Assembly: GCA_905221605.1 (NCBI GenBank)
Contig: CAJNDS010002337.1
Location: forward strand, 271,001-335,000
DNA length: 64,000 nt
Reading direction: 5' to 3'
From: Symbiodinium natans
Lineage: Eukaryota > Sar > Dinophyceae > Suessiales > Symbiodiniaceae
Shown: piece by piece, positions 59,533 to 64,000 of the stretch
Layout: every line of letters starts with the position of its first letter
Position numbering within the stretch: the stretch's first letter is position 1
The notes under the pieces: generated by a model
The model's input: the letters and a program-made list of their open reading frames with translations, nothing else
What the model was told of the DNA's origin: nothing
The model's database searches: none
Translations under genes and position numbers: made by a program

Positions 59533-59579
59533 GTTTAGGGTTTAGGAATTTAGGGTTTCGGGTTTAGGGTTTAGAGGCT

Positions 59580-59956
59580 GAATACCCCTCAAGGCCCGGG
59601 TGAATACCCCTCAATGCCCAGGACATGCTTTCGTTCGAGATAGTCCCTGAAGCATGTCGAGCAAGTGCCCGCAAGCACCCCTCGAACCCAACCAAAACCT
59701 CCAACTGTTTGTTTCATTTGCTGAACAGCCTTCAATGTGCTGAGCTTGAAATCTCTTGATCCCTGTGCAAGCTCCGATAACCTTGCTTGCCGATGTACAT
59801 TTCTCAAACTCCACCAGGGATCCCTTTTGCCTATGCTTTCCTCATGGAGGCTACGTGGAAGCCCGTGATTGGGCAGCGATCGACGGCACTGAAAACGAAG
59901 GCCTGCTTCTGCACAGTGCCCTGGCTTTTGTGGTTGAGCCTTTGGTTGCTACCAGA
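59580..59956 (+). repeat. Possible 5' LTR
   Basis: The stretch begins right after the last TTTAGGG unit with two tandem copies of a 22-bp unit (TGAATACCCCTCAAGGCCCG and TGAATACCCCTCAATGCCCA plus two bases each). It ends ACCA-GA just before the primer-binding site. No second LTR is available inside the window, so both borders are inferred. Confidence 0.4.
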
Positions 59957-59958
59957 AT

Positions 59959-59971
59959 TGGTAGCGGAGCC
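59959..59971 (+). promoter_or_regulatory. Primer-binding site-like sequence
   Basis: TGGTAGCGGAGCC differs at two positions from TGGTATCAGAGCC, the initiator-Met tRNA primer site of plant copia elements, and begins with the obligatory TGG complementary to the tRNA CCA end. Position between LTR and gag fits. Confidence 0.5.
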
Positions 59972-60065
59972 TGCCCCAGGACAGGGGGCAGGTTCCAGGC
60001 GTGTGAAAAGGGAAGGACGTGAGCCTGATCCGCTTTGGTTCCCTGTACTCCGCTGCGAAGATCAT

Positions 60066-60662
60066 ATGCAGCAGCAACAGCCACAGATTCCATCATGGAA
60101 TGGAGATCAGCAGTCCTGGCAGGACTATGTCAGAAGAGTTCGCTTGGCATGGATGCAGACGCCTGAGAAGAAGAAGAACCTCCTGGGCGCCGCCCTGGCG
60201 GCCAGGCTTTCTGGTCGTGCTTGGGAGATATCGAGCGAGCTGGACCCCTTGGTGCTGCAGTCACGAGACGGCCCTGTGAAGCTGTTGAACTTTCTGGAGT
60301 CCAAGATGGCCAAGACACCTGTGCCCGATTTGGGCATACGGCTTGAGGAGATGTTCCTCCGGCTTCGACGTACGCCGGGATCCAGCATGTCCCAATGGGC
60401 GACCGAGGTGCGTGAGCACTACAAGAGACTTCAGCGTGCGATTGCCCGAGCCCGTGCTGGGCGGCCAGGCAAGCCTTCAAGTGCTGCATCTCCACGAGCC
60501 AAGCAAGGGAGCTCTTCTGCAGCCAGCCGACATGGCAGTCCCAGCAGGAGAAGGAGCTCGACGACCCTGGAGCCCGAGCCCAACCTTGACTTTGGCGACC
60601 TCGGCCATGACGGTGGTGAACCAGGGCTTCGTGATGATCCTGATAGAGACGTACCGGGTCGC
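60066..60662 (+). CDS. Gag capsid-like region of the retroelement
   Basis: ATG at 60066 follows the primer-binding site; the frame is open further upstream but that part overlaps the LTR. Residues 5-130 hold the capsid-like segment: WNGDQQSWQDYVRRVRLAWM, a helix LLGAALAARLSGRAWEISSE, then LRRTPGSSMSQWATEVREHY. A Ser/Arg-rich linker follows (SPSRRRSSTTLEPEP). After about 60650 the homologous-looking reading continues in another frame, although this frame stays open to 60986. Capsid forms the particle that packages the RNA. Confidence 0.7.
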
Positions 60663-62191
60663 ATGCTTCAGCGACTCTTGCTGGTGACAATCAGACTTCC
60701 GGTCCCTGGAGTGCCGAGGACTGGGAACAGTGGTACCGAGGAAGATGGCAATCGCCCTCGCCTCGACGACGCGCATGGCATGACCTTGATGATGACGATG
60801 GACGAGATGAACTTCTATCTGAACCCCAATGGGAGCAGTTCGAGTACCAGGACATTGAGGTGCTTCCCTCAGAGATCCTGGGCTGGATGCTCCTTCGTCG
60901 ATCTGGTTTGCCTGGACACGCGCGTCTTGCAGTTTTGTCCGCGACTGGCAACAGTCTGGAATTCGACCTGGTGGAGAAGGCTTTGAGAGACCAAGAAGAA
61001 GAGTTACTTGCAGCTGAGCGTCAGCGAGAACATCGAGACGTCAGGGTGCGCCGCTCCTACTGGGCGGAAGATCAAGGGGAGTGGGGTCTGATGAACTCTG
61101 CGATTGACGATGGAGAGGACGCCGACGTGCACTGGGTTGGCTCCAGACTCCCACCCGAGGTCTATGCTGCTGAGGTCCCGGAGGATTGGGAGATCGAGTC
61201 TCCTGATGGCCAGATGATTCAGTGGACCTGGCACGAAGGCGAGTACTACACGCAAGATGCTGATGGCATTTGGTGGTCGTGGGCTGACTCGAAGCCTTGG
61301 CTGGACATAGACGAGTGCTACCAGATTGACCCAGAAGCTGCAAAGGACCTTGCCGAGACCTATGCGAATTTCGAGGCCAAGGTCCGAAACTTTCGTGAAT
61401 CCCGCCAGCTGGTGGCATCAAGGAATGCCTCCCGAGGTTTCTTCCCGCTCTCGAAGGGCAAGGGCAAAGGAAAAGGCAAAGGAAAGTCTTTTGGTGGCCT
61501 TGGAAAAGGGAAGAACAAGGGGCAGCCTTCCGTTCTTGCTGTAGACTCTGGAAAAGGGAAGGGCGGCCAACGACCGGGCAGCGCAACTTACACCGGGTGC
61601 TTTGTATGTGGCTCCAAGGACCATGACTACCGATCATGTCCAAAGAGGAATTCTTCGTCTCGGTCCGGTGCTACTTCGACGTCGTTCACAGTTACATCCT
61701 CGATCTACATGGTGGGCAATGAGGACACAGGCCATGAGTCCGAGGTGGAACTCCAGCCGGACCATGACGAGCCTCAGCTCCTCTGCTACACCGAGATCAA
61801 GGAATTTGAGCAGGAGAAGGGTGAAGACAAAGACCTGACCGAGTGGGCGACGGCTATGGCAACCTCCGGACAGATGTATCCTGGCTTCGGCATTGTGGAC
61901 TCTGGCGCCACGGAGACCGTGGGTTCGCTGGAGGCCATCGAGGCAGTGATGCAGCGCAGACGCGCCGCCCTGGGCCTGGAAACGGTGAGTGTGTTCCCCG
62001 ATGCAGCCCGCTCCTTCCGCTTTGGCAACGGCGAGGAAAAGTCCGCTTCGAGCTACCTGCACTTGCCCCAGCTTCTGAACCACCAGCGTGTGAGTCTGGG
62101 CGTCTTCAGCTTGGATGTGCCAGGTGTCCCCATCTTGATTGGCATAAAGACTCTCAAGAAGCTTGGGGCAACAGTGGATTTCGAGTCCTGA
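60647..62191 (+). CDS. Gag C-terminus, zinc knuckle and aspartic protease
   Basis: This frame opens at 60647 and has the acidic Trp-rich stretch WSAEDWEQWYRGRW, then a helix ALRDQEEELLAAERQREHRD. A Gly-Lys-rich linker (GKGKGKGKGK at about 61460-61490) precedes a CX2CX4HX4C knuckle, CFVCGSKDHDYRSC, at 61598-61639. The protease active site GIVDSGATETVG is at about 61890-61920 and the C-terminal strand PILIGIKTLKKLG fits the retropepsin fold. The frame stops at TGA 62189-62191. No ATG suits its start, so it was translated as part of gag-pol by frameshift or is broken. Confidence 0.75.
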   Translation, partial: RRTGSHASATLAGDNQTSGPWSAEDWEQWYRGRWQSPSPRRRAWHDLDDDDGRDELLSEPQWEQFEYQDIEVLPSEILGWMLLRRSGLPGHARLAVLSATGNSLEFDLVEKALRDQEEELLAAERQREHRDVRVRRSYWAEDQGEWGLMNSAIDDGEDADVHWVGSRLPPEVYAAEVPEDWEIESPDGQMIQWTWHEGEYYTQDADGIWWSWADSKPWLDIDECYQIDPEAAKDLAETYANFEAKVRNFRESRQLVASRNASRGFFPLSKGKGKGKGKGKSFGGLGKGKNKGQPSVLAVDSGKGKGGQRPGSATYTGCFVCGSKDHDYRSCPKRNSSSRSGATSTSFTVTSSIYMVGNEDTGHESEVELQPDHDEPQLLCYTEIKEFEQEKGEDKDLTEWATAMATSGQMYPGFGIVDSGATETVGSLEAIEAVMQRRRAALGLETVSVFPDAARSFRFGNGEEKSASSYLHLPQLLNHQRVSLGVFSLDVPGVPILIGIKTLKKLGATVDFES

Positions 62192-62609
62192 CATGTCATT
62201 TTCAAGAGGATTGATCCGTCCATCAGCATCCCACTGGCTGAAAGCCCAAGTGGCCACCTGATGATAGATCTGACAAGGGACTGGCTACAGGGAGCTTCCA
62301 TGTTCCGTAGCGATGCACAACGGCCTTTGAGCTTTCTTTGCAAGTCCCCCGCGCAGTACAAGGACCGCAATGCCACTAGTTCAGGGGTGCCACAATGTGA
62401 TCTACCAGAGCCTAGCAGTGAGGGGGTTAGACACGCACATGCTGTCCACGAAACAGTTTGCCATGATGCACATGTCTCAGTTTGTCATACAGAACATGAT
62501 GCAGTCGGTCATGATGATCGGAGTGATGAACCCGAGCCGGGGACATGTCAACTTGGAGATGTGACGTCTACTTCCTCGCTTCCGCAGACAATGGGCTCAG
62601 CACCTAGCT
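62192..62609 (+). pseudogene. Polyprotein segment after the in-frame TGA
   Basis: The same frame continues after TGA with polyprotein-like sequence FKRIDPSISIPLAESPSGHL then MIDLTRDWLQGASMF. The segment links the protease to the next domain. The frame remains open without a stop from 62192 to the window end (603 codons), although in its middle the family-like reading moves to another frame. Confidence 0.6.
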
Positions 62610-63404
62610 TTGCCATTGGAGTGGCCAGCGCGGTTCTTTGCAACAATGGCTTCGAACAGCCAAGCCGCGGAGACCTTCAATTCGAGCTCTCCCACGGAGA
62701 CATCCTCCTCGAGAGCACCAACTACCCCCGCCTCCAGTGTCATGAACGAGACCAGCAACCAGAAGGACAAGAAGAAGAAGAAAGAACGCAACCCGCTGAG
62801 TCTCGAGGAGAGATACGACTTCACGAGAGCAGTGGGGCCGGATCCTCGGGACGGTCGGACTCAGGGATACCCGTGTCATGGACAGCGCGAGGAGATGGCC
62901 ATGGGACGCGGTTCCCTGAGTGGATCCAATGCCCACGGCCTTTGGAAGGTCTGCTCCCGATGCAAGTTGCGGATCCTCTACGTCCCTGCTTTCGGGGCCC
63001 ACGCCCACTACCGCCAGGCAGGGCCTCTTCCCTCCGACGTGGCCACGACCGTCGAGAAGGTGAAGGAGAAGGAGACAAAAGGGGAGACCATCCCTCCCAA
63101 GACCTTGGCAGCCAAGACTGTGGCATTGGAGGGAGCAGAACAGAGCATGCTTCGTCGACTCGAGCAGATCCGCACGCAGAAGGAGAAGTCTTTGGGAATG
63201 ACCACGATGCCGAAGGGCCGGGGAAAAGGAAAGTCACCTTCAGCGCCAATGCCAACGACCATGAACTACGAGCACACGAACTCCGAGGAGATGGCCAAGA
63301 CCCCGGGACGCAAGAAGGCACGGGAGCAGGACAGCGAGCAGTTGGAGTTCGAGAGCCGAGAAACCCCGGATTCATGGACCCGAGTGGAGGAACCGACAGC
63401 ATGA
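62610..63404 (+). CDS. Cys/His segment and charged linker of the polyprotein
   Basis: In this frame: Lys-rich NQKDKKKKKERNPLSLEERY, then a Cys/His group (PCH ... GLWKVCSRCKLRILYVPAFG) like the zinc-binding segment that follows the protease in related dinoflagellate polyproteins. After it come helices KTVALEGAEQSMLRRLEQIR and basic GKGKS. It stops at TGA 63402-63404, just where the dioxygenase-like frame starts. ATG at 62610 is probably not a true start. Confidence 0.6.
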   Translation: MPLEWPARFFATMASNSQAAETFNSSSPTETSSSRAPTTPASSVMNETSNQKDKKKKKERNPLSLEERYDFTRAVGPDPRDGRTQGYPCHGQREEMAMGRGSLSGSNAHGLWKVCSRCKLRILYVPAFGAHAHYRQAGPLPSDVATTVEKVKEKETKGETIPPKTLAAKTVALEGAEQSMLRRLEQIRTQKEKSLGMTTMPKGRGKGKSPSAPMPTTMNYEHTNSEEMAKTPGRKKAREQDSEQLEFESRETPDSWTRVEEPTA

Positions 63405-64000
63405 TCGCTGCCGCTCAGTGCGAGATTTCTGGTGTGGAAGTCCAAGCCCGGGAACAACGTCTGTGTGGAGATTTTTCCTTCGAGGCCTGTACCCTTTTGG
63501 TTGACGAAATGCTGGGCAGCGGACCTACATCTTCGAAGCGACGAGGTGTGAGTGATGCTGCTGATGGTGGACGTTACCTAACGTTCGGCATGTACAAGCA
63601 TGGTCCAATGATAGGAGTCACTAAGCTCACCGTGGCCTACAGGGAGTTTGTCAAGTACATGAACTCCTTCATGAGAGCGCATCTTCCTGAAGACTTCGGT
63701 TGGACCAGCTTCATCGTCTCCTTGGATGTGAACATGCCGCCTCATCGCGATCTACACAACTGTGGCCTGAATGCAGTCTTTGGTCTTGGCAGCTACAAGA
63801 ACGGACAGCTATGGATTCAAGATGATGACGTGGCTGTGGATCCTGCCCATTGTGAGTGGCGTTCAAGGTCAGATGGAGATCAAGTTCCTGGCAGTCTTCA
63901 TGAGACCTGCCGGAAAGTCGTGGTTTTCGATCCACAAAGGCTACATGCTACCTCTTCATGGGAAGGACGCCGTGTGATTGTGACTGCATATTCCGTGGCA
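63401..64000 (+). CDS. 2OG-Fe(II) dioxygenase-like domain of the polyprotein (open at the edge)
   Basis: This frame is open for 200 codons to the window end. GGRYLTFGMYKHGPMIGVTK leads into a strand and MPPHRDLHNCG, an HxD iron motif at 63743-63751. Then GLGSYKNGQLWIQDDD, a typical turn, and near the end VVFDPQRLHATSSWEGRR with a third iron His (63944) and the Arg expected to bind 2-oxoglutarate, about 8-9 residues later. The layout HxD...H...R and the G-x-Y-x-G-G/Q-L-W turn resemble the Tet/JBP-type and related double-stranded beta-helix oxygenases. What it would oxidise is unknown. Confidence 0.6.
   Translation, partial: MIAAAQCEISGVEVQAREQRLCGDFSFEACTLLVDEMLGSGPTSSKRRGVSDAADGGRYLTFGMYKHGPMIGVTKLTVAYREFVKYMNSFMRAHLPEDFGWTSFIVSLDVNMPPHRDLHNCGLNAVFGLGSYKNGQLWIQDDDVAVDPAHCEWRSRSDGDQVPGSLHETCRKVVVFDPQRLHATSSWEGRRVIVTAYSVA

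Larger units (their letters stand above)
59580..64000 (+). mobile_element. Copia-like LTR retroelement, 5' part (cut by window edge)
   Basis: Order of parts: possible 5' LTR, primer-binding site, gag, zinc knuckle, aspartic protease, Cys/His segment and a 2OG-Fe(II) dioxygenase-like domain. Integrase, reverse transcriptase and RNase H would follow outside the window. The Gly-Lys-rich linker and protease style match polyproteins common in Symbiodiniaceae. The coding sequence is broken by a frame change near 60650, an in-frame TGA at 62189 and two further frame changes, so this copy is probably dead or uses recoding. It lacks telomere-like repeats and has a different, GC-biased codon use. Confidence 0.8.

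Noticed and set aside
60130-60690. 186-codon minus-strand frame across gag
   Set aside because: Antisense shadow of GC-rich gag coding sequence.

Overview
The window looks like nuclear DNA of a dinoflagellate, most likely a Symbiodiniaceae/Suessiales-type alga. The signs are: hundreds of TTTAGGG/CCCTAAA heptamers (a telomere type used by dinoflagellates and plants) scattered through the interior; many very short exons with AG|G acceptors and apparent GC or GA donors beside GT donors; every recognisable coding piece on the + strand; and, at the right end, an LTR retroelement polyprotein of the kind common in Symbiodiniaceae. The genus is inference.

Most long open frames here are translated repeats and mean nothing. 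The real coding content is short islands (about 30-120 nt, a few of 500-1,000 nt) between telomere-like tracts. The islands follow a consistent rule: a C-strand tract (CCCTAAA)n sits upstream and a G-strand tract (TTTAGGG)n sits downstream. In gene orientation, introns therefore tend to begin with (TTTAGGG)n and end with (CCCTAAA)n. These are inverted complementary ends that could fold the intron and bring the splice sites together. The donor is often the repeat itself (G|GTTTAGGG), and the acceptor often follows CCCTAAACCC(C)AG.

Layout. About 1.2-13.3 kb: ankyrin-type exons, roughly one repeat per exon. About 13.5-18.3 kb: exons ending in a SET-domain methyltransferase (HSCEPNA, GEAVTVSYLE, FHCLCTRC). 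19.1-20.8 kb: an AT-rich stretch free of telomere-like repeats. About 22.7-27.3 kb: an acidic protein of unknown function. 28.4-30.6 kb: isolated exons. About 31.7-39.1 kb: exons ending in a TBC (Rab-GAP)-like domain with a one-base frame break. 39.9-40.1 kb: a short gene end. 41.9-45.8 kb: a charged protein of unknown function. 45.9-50.2 kb: isolated exons and a 618-bp element with 30-bp terminal inverted repeats. 51.3-54.2 kb: a ubiquitin-like plus ankyrin gene whose last exon phases agree. 56.4-58.4 kb and 59.4-59.5 kb: further exons. 59.6-64.0 kb: the 5' part of a copia-like retroelement (gag, zinc knuckle, aspartic protease, a Cys/His segment and a 2OG-Fe(II) dioxygenase-like domain), cut off by the window edge.

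At least eleven families of small foldback elements (here F1-F11, about 70-250 bp) lie in the introns and intergenic DNA, each present in one to many copies. Exon ends are my reading of splice signals; no transcript data were available. Genes are named by domain only.
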